NCBI GenBank assembly: GCA_963802915.1
Contig: CAWDKQ010000007.1
Coordinates: forward strand, 1 to 64,000
DNA length: 64,000 bases
Origin: JAICMB01 sp963802915
GTDB taxonomy: Bacteria; Acidobacteriota; Terriglobia; Bryobacterales; Bryobacteraceae
Reading direction: 5' to 3'
Below are positions 8,877 to 17,339 of the stretch, piece after piece. The first letter of the stretch is position 1. The number at the start of each line of letters is the position of its first letter. The translations under genes and the position numbers were made by a program. The notes below the pieces were generated by a model. It searched no databases. It was given only the letters and a program-made list of their open reading frames with translations, and was not told where the DNA came from.

Positions 8877-9745
8877 CTTACCGGATCGTACATCGGACGA
8901 CTTATCAGTACAAACATCCGGTTTCGTTTGGCAATCATGCGGTATACCTGGCGCCCCGTTCGTCGGCGCATCACCGCTGCGAATCGCACGAATTACTGGT
9001 TGCTCCGGCGCCTGCCACGCGTAGCGAACGGATAGATTTTTTCGGGAATCGGGTCCGGTTCTTTACGATTCTGCAGCCCCACGAGCGACTCGTAGTTGAA
9101 GCGCGCAGTGTCGTGACGATCGACGCCGAAACGGTCTGGCCGGAGCACTCCATGGCGTGGGATGAAGTTGTAAGATCCCTTCCCGATGACATTAGTCCGG
9201 AGGGTCTCGATGCTTTTCAGTTCGTGTTCGAATCGCCCCGAATCCGGCCCAGTCCGGAGTTTGCCGCCTATGCCGAGCCGTCGTTTCCTCCGGGGCGTCC
9301 GCTCGCCGAAGCCCTGCTTGACTTCACGGACCGCATACACCGCGAGTTTCGCTTCGATTCGAAAGCAACGAATGTCCGCACGCCGCCCGAGGAAGTGCTG
9401 CGCGAGCGCAAGGGCGTGTGTCAGGATTTTTCGCATGTGACAATCGCCTGCCTTCGGTCGCTGAACCTTCCGGCGCGCTACGTGAGCGGATATTTGCGAA
9501 CCTACCCTCCTCCGGGGCGTCCGCGGCTGATCGGAGCGGACGCTTCACACACCTGGGTTTCGGTCTACTGTCCGGGCGCGGGCTGGCTCGATGTGGATCC
9601 CACCAATAACGTGATTCCATCGCGAGGTCATGTGACGCTCGCGTGGGGCCGGGATTATGGCGACGTAAGCCCGGTGCGCGGTGTCATTCTGGGCGGGCGG
9701 GACCATGAGCTCGAAGTCGCCGTCGACATGGCGCCAGTCGAGTGA
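8873..9745 (+). CDS. Transglutaminase-family cysteine protein
   Basis: A 290-aa protein with the bacterial transglutaminase N-terminal beta domain (about residues 1-85) and the papain-like core. The catalytic triad is visible as Cys183 (GVCQDFSH), His226 (DASHTW) and Asp242 (DVDPTNN). It has no signal peptide, so it acts in the cytosol. With the two genes before it, to which it is translationally coupled, it completes the ATP-grasp/alpha-E/transglutaminase module. By family inference it would cleave or transfer the peptide bond made by the ligase. Confidence 0.92.
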   Translation: MTYRIVHRTTYQYKHPVSFGNHAVYLAPRSSAHHRCESHELLVAPAPATRSERIDFFGNRVRFFTILQPHERLVVEARSVVTIDAETVWPEHSMAWDEVVRSLPDDISPEGLDAFQFVFESPRIRPSPEFAAYAEPSFPPGRPLAEALLDFTDRIHREFRFDSKATNVRTPPEEVLRERKGVCQDFSHVTIACLRSLNLPARYVSGYLRTYPPPGRPRLIGADASHTWVSVYCPGAGWLDVDPTNNVIPSRGHVTLAWGRDYGDVSPVRGVILGGRDHELEVAVDMAPVE

Positions 9746-9802
9746 AATCGTCGACGGGCTACATTGCTGAAACCTGGCGCACGGCGATGTTCTCTAACGT
9801 GT

Positions 9803-10762
9803 ATGGCATCGACCGTTTGGAAAGGCCATCTCACGTTTGGATTAGTGTCGATTCCGGTGCGGCTATTTCGCGCCGCGAGGGCGGAGAAGGTGCATCTGCA
9901 TCAACTCTATCGCGCACCTCGTGGACAACAACCAGAGCCGGAGCCCGACCCGGACCTGGAACGCCCTGAAGAACGGCAGGTAGAGCCGCCGGAGCCGCAG
10001 TCGCGGGCTGAATCTCAACCGGAGCCTGTGACGCGGATCCACCAAACCGCTTTCGACGCAACCTCGAATACCCCCATTCCCCGCAACGAATTGGTTCGCG
10101 GCTATGAGTACGCCAAAGGCCAATATGCGGTGATCGACGAAGAGGATATTCGCAAAATTACGCCGAAGACTGCCACCGAAATGCAGATCGTCGAGTTCGT
10201 GCGTTTCGCGGAAATCGACCCTATTTATCTCGAAACGTCTTACTACATGGCCCCCGAGGAGGCGGGCCAGAAGGCCTACGCCTTACTATTCGAAGGTATG
10301 CGTGATAGCGGCTATATTGCGTTGGCGCAGGTGGCGATGCACCGCCGAGAGCACATCATGATCATCCGCCCTGGGCAACGCGGGATCATCACGCACACCA
10401 TGTACTATCCCGACGAAGTGCGAACGAATCTTGAATATCGCACGGATCCCTCGATTGTCACGCCGAAGGAGCTCGGACTGGCTCGGATGCTTATCGAGAC
10501 ACTGGCCGCCGCGTTCGATCCCGAGAAGTTCAAGGACACCTATCGCGAGCGATTGCAGCAATTGATCGAAGCGAAAGTCCAGGGCAGGGAACTCGCGCCG
10601 GAAGCCCAGGGGAAGGCCGCGACCAACGTCGTGGACATCATGGACGCGCTCCAAAAAAGCCTGGCCGCAGCCAAGGGACACAAGGCACCCGAGCCGGAAC
10701 GCTCTCCACGTAAGAGCGCAAAGTCTGAACGCCCGGCTCCGAAAAAACGACGCGGCGCCTAA
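9803..10762 (+). CDS. ku: Ku protein (non-homologous end joining)
   Basis: Bacterial Ku (319 aa from ATG 9803) binds DNA double-strand ends as a ring-shaped homodimer and recruits a ligase. Family features: WKGHLTFGLVSIPVRLF at the N terminus, RGYEYAKGQYAVI, EIDPIYLETSYY, and the C-terminal bridge region ending in a basic tail (KSAKSERPAPKKRR). Residues about 38-80 are a Pro/Glu-rich acidic insertion that occupies the position of the short Cys-bearing loop in many Ku proteins. An in-frame start at 9764 would add 13 residues, but MASTVWKG is the family's usual beginning. No ligD or other repair ligase lies in the window. The gene ends 4 bases into the convergent esterase gene. Confidence 0.95.
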   Translation: MASTVWKGHLTFGLVSIPVRLFRAARAEKVHLHQLYRAPRGQQPEPEPDPDLERPEERQVEPPEPQSRAESQPEPVTRIHQTAFDATSNTPIPRNELVRGYEYAKGQYAVIDEEDIRKITPKTATEMQIVEFVRFAEIDPIYLETSYYMAPEEAGQKAYALLFEGMRDSGYIALAQVAMHRREHIMIIRPGQRGIITHTMYYPDEVRTNLEYRTDPSIVTPKELGLARMLIETLAAAFDPEKFKDTYRERLQQLIEAKVQGRELAPEAQGKAATNVVDIMDALQKSLAAAKGHKAPEPERSPRKSAKSERPAPKKRRGA

Positions 10763-11394
10763 GCCGCAATCAGCTCAAAAAATCGTTCGGTCTCCGACCA
10801 CATCGTGTCAAGCACGTCTGTCAGTTCGTGACCCGAATCGAGAAGGTGCAGTTCAACGTTCTCGTGTTGCTGCGCAAACGTAATCGAATACTCCTGCGGG
10901 ACAACATCGTCCTGGCGGCCGTGAAAAATAAGCGCGGGCTGCGGGAAATTGGGATAGGATTCGTACTCGCTGCCGTCCTCAATCAGGCCATAGTGGAGCT
11001 CATGCGTGCGTCCGTCGCCGAAATGCTCCACCGCAAGTTTGCCGGTTTGTTTCCAGCGCATCATCTCGTCGGGCCCCTGACGCTCGCGCCAGCGGGCGAC
11101 GAAATTGAAAGCCGGCGCCATCAGCATGAGGCGTTCGACCTCAGGATGACGCGCTGCGTACAACGCCGCGAGATAACCGCCGAGACTCGATCCGATCAGC
11201 CAGATCGGCTCTTCCTTCGCGGTGCGATCGATCACGCTCAACTGTCGGGTGATTGTTAAATGGTCGAAGTCGCCTTCCGCAAGGTCCGGGACTTCAATTT
11301 CGATGCCACGCTCAGCGAAGCGCTCCCTAAAAAAACGGGCCTTCTTGGACGCCGGGCCGCTTGCGAATCCGTGCAGGTAAATGATGCGGTTCAT
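10759..11394 (-). CDS. YqiA/YcfP-like alpha/beta-hydrolase
   Basis: A 211-aa cytosolic alpha/beta-hydrolase. It shows the oxyanion strand IYLHGFASGP at the N terminus, the nucleophile elbow GSSLGG (Ser70), an acid residue in IFHGRQDDVVP and the catalytic His in LLDSGHELTD. Compact size and the HGFxSGP start fit the YqiA/YcfP esterase family, which hydrolyses short acyl esters in vitro; the natural substrate is unknown. Its start overlaps the stop of the upstream secreted-protein gene by 4 bases, so the two are coupled. Confidence 0.85.
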   Translation of the reverse strand: MNRIIYLHGFASGPASKKARFFRERFAERGIEIEVPDLAEGDFDHLTITRQLSVIDRTAKEEPIWLIGSSLGGYLAALYAARHPEVERLMLMAPAFNFVARWRERQGPDEMMRWKQTGKLAVEHFGDGRTHELHYGLIEDGSEYESYPNFPQPALIFHGRQDDVVPQEYSITFAQQHENVELHLLDSGHELTDVLDTMWSETERFFELIAA

Positions 11395-12329
11395 TTCAGA
11401 GACTCCCAGGCGGTATAGCGAAAATCGTCTTCCGCCACGAGGATGTCGTCCTCGAAGCGGCGGTGCAGGACAGATGAGGGAAGCAGCGCGCCATTGGGGT
11501 TTTCCGCGTAATCTACCTCGGCCTCCTCTCGTATGTCGTGCTTCTTTTCGGTTCGTGAAGAGACCATCGTGATGCGCAGCGGAACGTCATCGGGCAGCCG
11601 CAGCCACAGCCAGCCGCTAAGCTGGCTCTTCAGCTTTTTGCCCCGATCGTTGATGTGTACCGATTCGGGGCCGCTCTTTTGCGTGTAGCGAACCACCATT
11701 GCGCGCGTGGCACCGATGGTCTCTTCACGATCAAAACTGAAGGTGAAGTGCGAAATGCTGTCCTCGGCGAAAGAGAGGACCATTTGTCCCAGGTCCGTGG
11801 CAACGCCGTTCAGAGCCTCCGGTTCGAATTGCCCAGCGATTTTCCCCTTTAACTCGTCGTCTCGAGAGAGAAGCGCGTCGCGAAACAATCGGCGAGCTTC
11901 GAAATCCTTGAGGATGACATCCTTGTCTACGGTGAGCAATTGCCTGATCTCATGGATCTCCGGAGACTTCCCGAATGTAGTAAAGGCATAATAGGAAGTG
12001 ATCTGGCGTTGGTTGTATTCTGGTACGCCGGTCAAGACCATCGCCCCTTGCCCTTTTTCTTTTCGCATGGAGTGGGGACGGATGACTCGCTGCTGCAAAG
12101 TCTCGTGGCAGATGTATTGTTGTGCCGTTTGAGAAAATCTTTCGGCCGCCGCGGTTAGATGCGGACCGGCTCCGGCTAGACGGCTGTCCTGGCCCGGCAT
12201 TTCGATCGGCGGAGAACCCGCCGGACGCATTTTGAGCTTGTCTTGGGGACTGTTTGAGAGGCTCTGGGCAGTAGCAGTTTGAGAATGTCCGACCGTCGCG
12301 GCGGCGGCCAGAAGCAGAACCATCCTCAT
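11391..12329 (-). CDS. Secreted protein of unknown function
   Basis: A 312-aa protein with a short hydrophobic N-terminal signal (MRMVLLLAAAATVGHSQTATAQ). The mature part begins with a helical segment containing QTAQQYICHETL, then beta-rich sequence (ATRAMVVRYTQKSG; GWLWLRLPDDVPLRI) and ends with an FEDDILVAEDDFRYTAW motif. The single Cys near 'YICHE' and the overall plan resemble the secreted protein at 25291-26492, whose N terminus has 'YVCRQK', so both may belong to one acidobacterial secreted family. No enzyme motif is visible. It is divergent from acpP and coupled to the esterase gene. Confidence 0.65.
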   Translation of the reverse strand: MRMVLLLAAAATVGHSQTATAQSLSNSPQDKLKMRPAGSPPIEMPGQDSRLAGAGPHLTAAAERFSQTAQQYICHETLQQRVIRPHSMRKEKGQGAMVLTGVPEYNQRQITSYYAFTTFGKSPEIHEIRQLLTVDKDVILKDFEARRLFRDALLSRDDELKGKIAGQFEPEALNGVATDLGQMVLSFAEDSISHFTFSFDREETIGATRAMVVRYTQKSGPESVHINDRGKKLKSQLSGWLWLRLPDDVPLRITMVSSRTEKKHDIREEAEVDYAENPNGALLPSSVLHRRFEDDILVAEDDFRYTAWESLK

Positions 12330-12384
12330 GGTTCCAGTAGAACACAGGCCTCGCGCCTGAGCAGGTGGTGAAACAGTTTTTGCA

Positions 12385-12393
12385 TGCTAGAAT
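12385..12393 (+). promoter_or_regulatory. Candidate extended -10 promoter of acpP
   Basis: TGCTAGAAT is an extended -10 element (TGn followed by TAGAAT, one mismatch from TATAAT). Transcription would begin near 12400 and leave a 40-nt leader before the acpP ATG. No good -35 is visible, as is usual for extended -10 promoters. Confidence 0.45.
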
Positions 12394-12439
12394 CAATGCG
12401 TTTGCACAACATAGTTGGCTCAGAACTTGGGGAGGATTC

Positions 12440-12679
12440 ATGTCGTCAGTTGAACAGAAGGTGAAGCAGATCATCGTAGAACAACTCGGTGTAGACGAGA
12501 ACCAGGTGGATAGCACCGCTTCCTTCGTGGACGATCTTGGCGCGGATTCGCTCGACATCGTCGAACTCGTGATGGCCTTTGAAGAGGCTTTCGATATCGA
12601 CATTCCCGACGAGGATGCCGAGAAGATCACGACCGTGAAGGACGCTATCGATTACATCGAAGCGAAAAAGAAAAAGTAG
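12440..12679 (+). CDS. acpP: Acyl carrier protein
   Basis: The 79-aa carrier that holds growing acyl chains on phosphopantetheine in fatty acid synthesis. The modification site is the Ser of LGADSLDIVEL, and the surrounding acidic helix II (EEAFDIDIPDEDAEKI) is typical. The ATG at 12440 is fixed by the strong GGGGAGG ribosome site about 6 bases upstream; longer in-frame starts (12365) lack one and would add a non-conserved extension. fabF follows after 17 bases, the standard arrangement. Confidence 0.98.
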   Translation: MSSVEQKVKQIIVEQLGVDENQVDSTASFVDDLGADSLDIVELVMAFEEAFDIDIPDEDAEKITTVKDAIDYIEAKKKK

Positions 12680-12696
12680 CTTCACCGGAGTTGGAT

Positions 12697-13938
12697 TTGG
12701 ATCGTAGAGTTGTAGTTACTGGAGTCGGGTTGGTGACCTCGCTAGGCATCGGCACCGAGGAGACCTGGAATGGGATCCGGGAGGCCCGCAATGGCATTTC
12801 GCGCATCGAACAATTCGATGCATCGCTGTTCAATTGCCGTATTGCGGGTGAAGTGAAGGGTTTCGATCCGGCGCGGTTTGTTGAACGGAAAGAGATCAAA
12901 AAGATGGGCCGCTTTATCCAGTTTGCGATTGCGGCCACCGAATTCGCGACGTCGCAATCGGGCTTAAAGATCGATCCCGAACTGGCGGATCGCGCGGGAG
13001 TGTACATCGGAAGTGGAATCGGCGGATTCGAAGTGATTGAGCGCGAGCACAAGATTTTTCTCGAGAAAGGGCCGTCGCGTATATCGCCGTTTTTCATTCC
13101 GGCGACTATCGTCAACCTCGCATCCGGCTATGTCTCGATTCGCACTGGCGCAAAAGGCCCGAATTCGGCAACCGCAACCGCCTGCACGACCAGCGCCCAT
13201 TCCATCGGAGATTCGTTCAAGCTGATCCAGCGCGACGCGGCCGATGTGATGATCTGCGGCGGCACGGAAGCATGCATTACGCCCATGGGAATCGGTGGGT
13301 TCGCCGCTATGCGAGCCCTTTCGCAGCGCAACGACGAGCCGCAGCGCGCGTCGCGGCCGTGGGATCGGGAACGCGATGGATTTGTGGTGGGCGAAGGAGC
13401 CGGAATACTCGTACTCGAGGAATTGGAGTTCGCGAGACAACGCGGCGCTACGATTCTCGCCGAGATCGTGGGATATGGCATGAGCGCGGACGCTTTCCAC
13501 ATCACCAGCCCGGCTGAAGACGGCGACGGCGCCTTCCGGGTGATGAAGCATGCCTTCAAAGATGCCGGCGTGGAGCCCTCGCAGATCGACTATATCAATG
13601 CTCACGGGACTTCTACCGAAGTCGGTGACAGAATAGAAACGAAAGCAATCAAGCGCGCCTTTTGCGAGCATGCCTACAAGCTCGCGGTCAGTTCCACAAA
13701 ATCGATGACGGGTCATCTGCTGGGAGGCGCGGGCGGACTGGAGGCGGGCGTTACGGTTCTCGCCATCCGAGACCAGATCGCACCGCCGACCATCAACTAC
13801 GAATTTCCCGATCCGGACTGCGATCTTGATTATGTGCCCAACCAGGCCCGGCCGATGCGGATCGAGCATGCTCTTTCCAATTCGTTCGGGTTCGGTGGAA
13901 CGAACGGTTGCTTAATTTTTAAGAGATACTCAGACTAA
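12697..13938 (+). CDS. fabF: Beta-ketoacyl-ACP synthase II
   Basis: A condensing enzyme that elongates acyl-ACP with malonyl-ACP. I chose the second of two in-frame TTG codons (12697). The GGAG at 12687-12690 is 6 bases before it but directly abuts the first TTG (12691). With this start the catalytic triad numbers Cys163 (ACTTS), His303 (NAHGTST) and His340 (MTGHLLG), identical to E. coli FabF numbering. Length is 413 aa, normal for FabF. The partner carrier acpP lies immediately upstream. Confidence 0.97.
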   Translation: MDRRVVVTGVGLVTSLGIGTEETWNGIREARNGISRIEQFDASLFNCRIAGEVKGFDPARFVERKEIKKMGRFIQFAIAATEFATSQSGLKIDPELADRAGVYIGSGIGGFEVIEREHKIFLEKGPSRISPFFIPATIVNLASGYVSIRTGAKGPNSATATACTTSAHSIGDSFKLIQRDAADVMICGGTEACITPMGIGGFAAMRALSQRNDEPQRASRPWDRERDGFVVGEGAGILVLEELEFARQRGATILAEIVGYGMSADAFHITSPAEDGDGAFRVMKHAFKDAGVEPSQIDYINAHGTSTEVGDRIETKAIKRAFCEHAYKLAVSSTKSMTGHLLGGAGGLEAGVTVLAIRDQIAPPTINYEFPDPDCDLDYVPNQARPMRIEHALSNSFGFGGTNGCLIFKRYSD

Positions 13939-13948
13939 GAATCGTATC

Positions 13949-13988
13949 GAGTACAGCATGCAGCGCGCCTACGCGGTACGCTGTACTC
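13949..13988. promoter_or_regulatory. Inverted repeat between fabF and etfB
   Basis: A perfect 9-bp inverted repeat, GAGTACAGC (13949-13957) and GCTGTACTC (13980-13988), separated by 22 bases. It lies 11 bases after the fabF stop and 24 before etfB. It lacks a T-run, so it could be a factor-independent pause/terminator hairpin or a repressor operator for etfBA. Confidence 0.5.
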
Positions 13989-14012
13989 AGAACGTAATAC
14001 GCCTTTCGACAT

Positions 14013-14783
14013 ATGAAGATCATCGTCTGCATCAAACAGGTACCCGTCCGCGACTCTCAGTTGAAAGTGGACGCGAGCGGGCGCTGGATCCAAGAGGGCG
14101 ATCTCAGTTTCGAGATCAATGAGCCCGACGCTTATGCGCTCGAAGAGGCGCTTCAATTAAAGGAAAAGCACGGCGGCGAGGTCATCGCTTTGTGCGCTGG
14201 ACCGGCTCGTGCATCGCAAACGATTCGCGAGGCTCTCGCCAAGGGCGCCGATCGCGCAATTCATATTGAAGACGAGCAGGTCTCCTCATGGGACACGCTC
14301 GGATTATCGCGGTTGCTCGCCAAGGCCGCCGAAGCAGAGAAGCCGGACCTGATCCTCACTGGTCTGCAGTCCGACGATCTCGGCAACGGACAAACCGGCG
14401 TCGTAATGGCCGAACTGCTGGGCATGCCGAGCGCCACCATCATCATGGCGGTGGAAGTTCTCAACGGCAACATCCGCGTCAAGCGCGAACTCGAAAGCGG
14501 ATGGTTCCAAAACATAGACATGCCGCTGCCTGCAATATTGACCATTCAATCGGGCATTAACAAGCTGCGCTACGCGACGCTGATGGGTATCAAAAAGGCC
14601 AAGACTAAAGAAGTGAAGCGTCTGACGACTTCTGAACTTGGCGTGACCGCATCGCCGACCGCGACCATCGAACGCGTCTATTTACCGCAAAAAGGGAAGC
14701 AGACACAGTTGCTCGAGGGCAGCGCGAAAGAAGCGGCAGCCAAGCTGGTTGAGAAGCTCAAGTTCGAAGTGAGGGTCATATGA
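14013..14783 (+). CDS. etfB: Electron transfer flavoprotein, beta subunit
   Basis: The 256-aa beta (small) subunit of the ETF heterodimer, which carries electrons from acyl-CoA and related dehydrogenases to the quinone pool. It begins with MKIIVCIKQVP, and has the NEPDAYALEEAL segment and the AMP-binding region around DDLGNGQTGVVMAELLGMPSA, all typical of EtfB. Its last codons overlap the etfA start by 4 bases, so the subunits are translationally coupled. No dehydrogenase or ETF-quinone oxidoreductase is adjacent. Confidence 0.96.
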   Translation: MKIIVCIKQVPVRDSQLKVDASGRWIQEGDLSFEINEPDAYALEEALQLKEKHGGEVIALCAGPARASQTIREALAKGADRAIHIEDEQVSSWDTLGLSRLLAKAAEAEKPDLILTGLQSDDLGNGQTGVVMAELLGMPSATIIMAVEVLNGNIRVKRELESGWFQNIDMPLPAILTIQSGINKLRYATLMGIKKAKTKEVKRLTTSELGVTASPTATIERVYLPQKGKQTQLLEGSAKEAAAKLVEKLKFEVRVI

Positions 14784-15757
14784 GCGGGATTCTGGTAATC
14801 ACGGAGCAGCGCGACGGGGCGTGGAATCGCATGTCGATCGAGACGCTGGCCGCTGGACAGCAGCTTGCTTCCGAGCTCGGCCAGACCGCGTCGGCGGCTG
14901 TGCTGGGGCAGGGCATTGACGCTCTTGCCGGAGAGCTGGCGTCTAAGAAACTCGACAAGGTTTACGCAGTCGAGCACCCTTTACTGAAGGACTACACCAC
15001 GGATGGATTCACCGCGGCGCTCGAACAACTGGTCCGCAAGGCGCAGCCGGACTACGTCCTCTTTCCGCACACCTATCAGGTCCGCGACTTCGCTCCCAAG
15101 CTCGCCACTCGATTCCAACAGGTTCTCGTCAGCGACGTGATCGGAATTCGGAACGAGGGCGGTCCCGTTTTCGTGCGGCAGCTCTTCCAGGGCAAGCTGA
15201 ACGCGGATGTGAAAGCTGGAGGTTCTGCTCCTCATTTCGTATCTGTTCAGGCAGGAGCGTTTCGCGCGGAGCAAGTGCAGGATGGATCGGCGCAGGTCGA
15301 AACATTTACGCCGGAGCTGAACGCTGCCTCGATTCGATCGAAACCACAACCGCCATTTCGAGAATCCGCGCGGGCCGTCGATCTCACCGCGGCCGAGATT
15401 ATCGTTTCCGTCGGGCGCGGTATCAAGGAGAAAGACAATATCGCAATCGTCGAAGAGCTCGCCAAAGCTTTGGGTGGGGAAATCGCGGCGTCTCGTCCCA
15501 TCTGCGATAGTGGATGGTTGCCGATGGAGCGGCAAGTCGGCAGTTCCGGACAGACCGTGTCGCCCAAGGTCTATTTGGCCGTCGGAATTTCCGGTGCTAT
15601 CCAACACTTGGTAGGAATGAAGGGTTCGAAGACCATTGTCGCCATCAACAAGGACTCCAACGCACCCATCTTTGAAGTTGCCGATTACGGAATTATAGGG
15701 GACCTGTTTGAAGTCGTTCCCGCTCTAACCGAAGAAGTGAAGAAGGCCAAGGGTTAA
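14780..15757 (+). CDS. etfA: Electron transfer flavoprotein, alpha subunit
   Basis: The 325-aa alpha (large) subunit that binds the redox-active FAD. The C-terminal FAD domain is complete: VGRGIKEKDNI, SRPICDSGWLPMERQVGSSGQTVSP, and the ending GISGAIQHLVGMKGSKTIVAINKDSNAPIF plus VADYGIIGDL. It forms a heterodimer with the coupled etfB product. A strong hairpin terminator follows 4 bases after the stop. Confidence 0.97.
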   Translation: MSGILVITEQRDGAWNRMSIETLAAGQQLASELGQTASAAVLGQGIDALAGELASKKLDKVYAVEHPLLKDYTTDGFTAALEQLVRKAQPDYVLFPHTYQVRDFAPKLATRFQQVLVSDVIGIRNEGGPVFVRQLFQGKLNADVKAGGSAPHFVSVQAGAFRAEQVQDGSAQVETFTPELNAASIRSKPQPPFRESARAVDLTAAEIIVSVGRGIKEKDNIAIVEELAKALGGEIAASRPICDSGWLPMERQVGSSGQTVSPKVYLAVGISGAIQHLVGMKGSKTIVAINKDSNAPIFEVADYGIIGDLFEVVPALTEEVKKAKG

Positions 15758-15760
15758 GGT

Positions 15761-15788
15761 TGAGGGCCTCCATTTACGGAGGCCCTCA
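15761..15788. terminator. Bidirectional hairpin terminator (etfA / yciF)
   Basis: A perfect 11-bp stem (TGAGGGCCTCC / GGAGGCCCTCA) with loop ATTTAC lies between the convergent ends of etfA and the yciF-like gene. The T-tracts on either side are short, but the stem stability and its position support termination from both directions. Confidence 0.8.
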
Positions 15789-15791
15789 CTT

Positions 15792-16298
15792 CTACTTTCG
15801 GGCGCCGATTTGCAGCGCGTTGTCGTTCACAACGGTTTCTGCGATCTCAGTCAACTTACGATCGGCCTCTTCTTCCTCTTCGAGCGTCGCTTCAAGAAGT
15901 TCTACGGCATTGCTTAGGCCAAGCGTTTCGGCAAATGTCCGCGCCGTACCGTAGGCGGCGATTTCATAATGCTCCACCCGATTTGCGGCGCCGATCAAAC
16001 CCGCGTCTCTCAGAGGCGATTCGTCGACGTTGCTGGCCACTTTATCGCCTTCTTTAATAAGTCCTTTCATGGCATCGCACGATTCGCCGCTGCTCTTCGC
16101 ATCCATCTCGGAGAAGATGGTCTCGAGCCGCTCGACGTGCCCTTGAGTTTCAAGCAAATGGTGTTCGAACGCTTGACGCAGTTCGATAGAAGACGCCGCC
16201 GACGCCATCTTGGGAAGCGCCTTTACGAGTTGCTTCTCCGCGTCGTATAAATCCCGAAGTTCATCCAGAAATAGATCCTGCAGGGTTTCGATTTTCAT
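15792..16298 (-). CDS. YciE/YciF-type ferroxidase-like stress protein
   Basis: A 168-aa four-helix-bundle protein of the DUF892 family. It begins with the family signature LQDLFLDELRDLYDAEKQL and carries bundle helices with Glu/His pairs (FEHHLLETQGHVERLE, RVEHYEIAAYG, EEEEEADRKL) that can hold a ferritin-like di-iron site. Such proteins are stress-induced and are thought to handle iron or peroxides in the cytosol. It is downstream of the YtxH and membrane-anchored coiled-coil genes on the same strand, probably one stress operon. Confidence 0.9.
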   Translation of the reverse strand: MKIETLQDLFLDELRDLYDAEKQLVKALPKMASAASSIELRQAFEHHLLETQGHVERLETIFSEMDAKSSGESCDAMKGLIKEGDKVASNVDESPLRDAGLIGAANRVEHYEIAAYGTARTFAETLGLSNAVELLEATLEEEEEADRKLTEIAETVVNDNALQIGARK

Positions 16299-16375
16299 TC
16301 ACCTCTCCCGCCTGTTAGACGGGGGACGGCAGAAAACCCACGTTGTTAACGGTTAGCTTTGTTGTAGGCCCGATT

Positions 16376-16887
16376 TCAGATGAACATCTCTTCGTCGCTG
16401 GTTGCTTGTGCGACGCTGGTGCGGTTGCCTCGCGCCAAATGTTCGAACGCTGTCTTAATGCCGATCGCGATTCCGTTGATCTCACGCAACGGCCGCATGA
16501 TGCCGTTGTGCAGGACCGCAACCGTCTCCTGCGCACGGCTCATGGTGTCGTCGATCACCATTTCGACGCGGTCCATCTGGACTTTGGCCCGGCTGGTGCC
16601 GTCATTCACTACTTCTTCGATCTTGACCAACTGACGCTTGGTCGAGTCCAGAATCTCATTCGTCTTAATCGTGATGTCGACGATCTGCGTCCTGCTCTGA
16701 TCGAGTGTCTCGCGCGCTGCCGCTACAAGGGCTTCGACCTTGGGTGTGAGGGGAACCACCTTCTGCTCCATCGCCTTGGCGGATTTGTACATCCGTACAG
16801 GAAGCCCGCTTGGATACACAGTGCAACTGCGGAGATTAAAACGAACACCGCAATCGTCCAGAGTAAAAACGTTGTTTGGTCCCCCAT
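16376..16887 (-). pseudogene. Membrane-anchored coiled-coil protein, frameshifted
   Basis: The gene starts at ATG 16887, 11 bases after the YtxH stop, with a transmembrane helix (LLWTIAVFVLISAVALCIQ) followed by AGFLYG. It then loses one base in GG(N)ATG near 16795. The remainder, read in the next frame, continues MYKSAKAMEQKVVPLTPKVEALV and runs as a long amphipathic helix (ETLDQSRTQIVDITIKTNEI; DDTMSRAQETVAV) to a DEEMFI end. The joined product would be about 170 aa and looks like acidobacterial DUF948-like/methyl-accepting-like membrane proteins next to YtxH. Either the deletion is real, the sequence has an error, or translation restarts at the internal ATG. Confidence 0.8.
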
Positions 16888-16898
16888 ATAGATTCCGG

Positions 16899-17213
16899 TC
16901 AGGCCCCTTCAGGAGTGGAACTTCCAGCACCGCCCTGGCTCAGCGCGTCACGATAGGCTTGCTTGCCAGCCTCGATAGCGGATGAAAACTGATCGCGCTG
17001 CTTCGCGACAACCGTCTTTCCCTTCTCGAGCGCGTCGGTCGCTGTGTCGCGCAACTGTTCGCCCGTCCGCCGCAGGTAGTCCTTGCCTTCGTCCGCCTTG
17101 GTCAACAGCAGATCCCGCGTTTCAGCGCCGCTTTTGGGAGCAAACAGCAGCCCCACTGCTACTCCGAGGCCTAATCCCAGAAAGAAATATGGGATCTTGT
17201 TGTCGTCTTCCAT
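16899..17213 (-). CDS. YtxH-domain stress protein
   Basis: A 104-aa protein with a single N-terminal membrane helix (YFFLGLGLGVAVGLLFAPKSG) ending in the 'LFAPKSGAETR' signature of YtxH/gas-vesicle-like general stress proteins, followed by a charged amphipathic helix (ADEGKDYLRRTGEQLRDTATDALEKG). The family is membrane-attached and stress-linked, with no known enzyme activity. First gene of the probable ytxH - coiled-coil - yciF operon, divergent from recX. Confidence 0.88.
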   Translation of the reverse strand: MEDDNKIPYFFLGLGLGVAVGLLFAPKSGAETRDLLLTKADEGKDYLRRTGEQLRDTATDALEKGKTVVAKQRDQFSSAIEAGKQAYRDALSQGGAGSSTPEGA

Positions 17214-17339
17214 TTGTTTCGCCTTTCCAATGAGTTATTTAGAGCAACGACCCAGCTACATACCTTCAGCATAGCAGTCGCCCGCCGACTTGTAGATGCA
17301 GGCAACAACGCAAGGTTTCGATTCTGCTACTGTTCTTCT

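Noticed and set aside
16790..16800. Programmed frameshift in the coiled-coil gene
   Set aside because: The sequence GTACGGATG is not a slippery motif and no pseudoknot is apparent.
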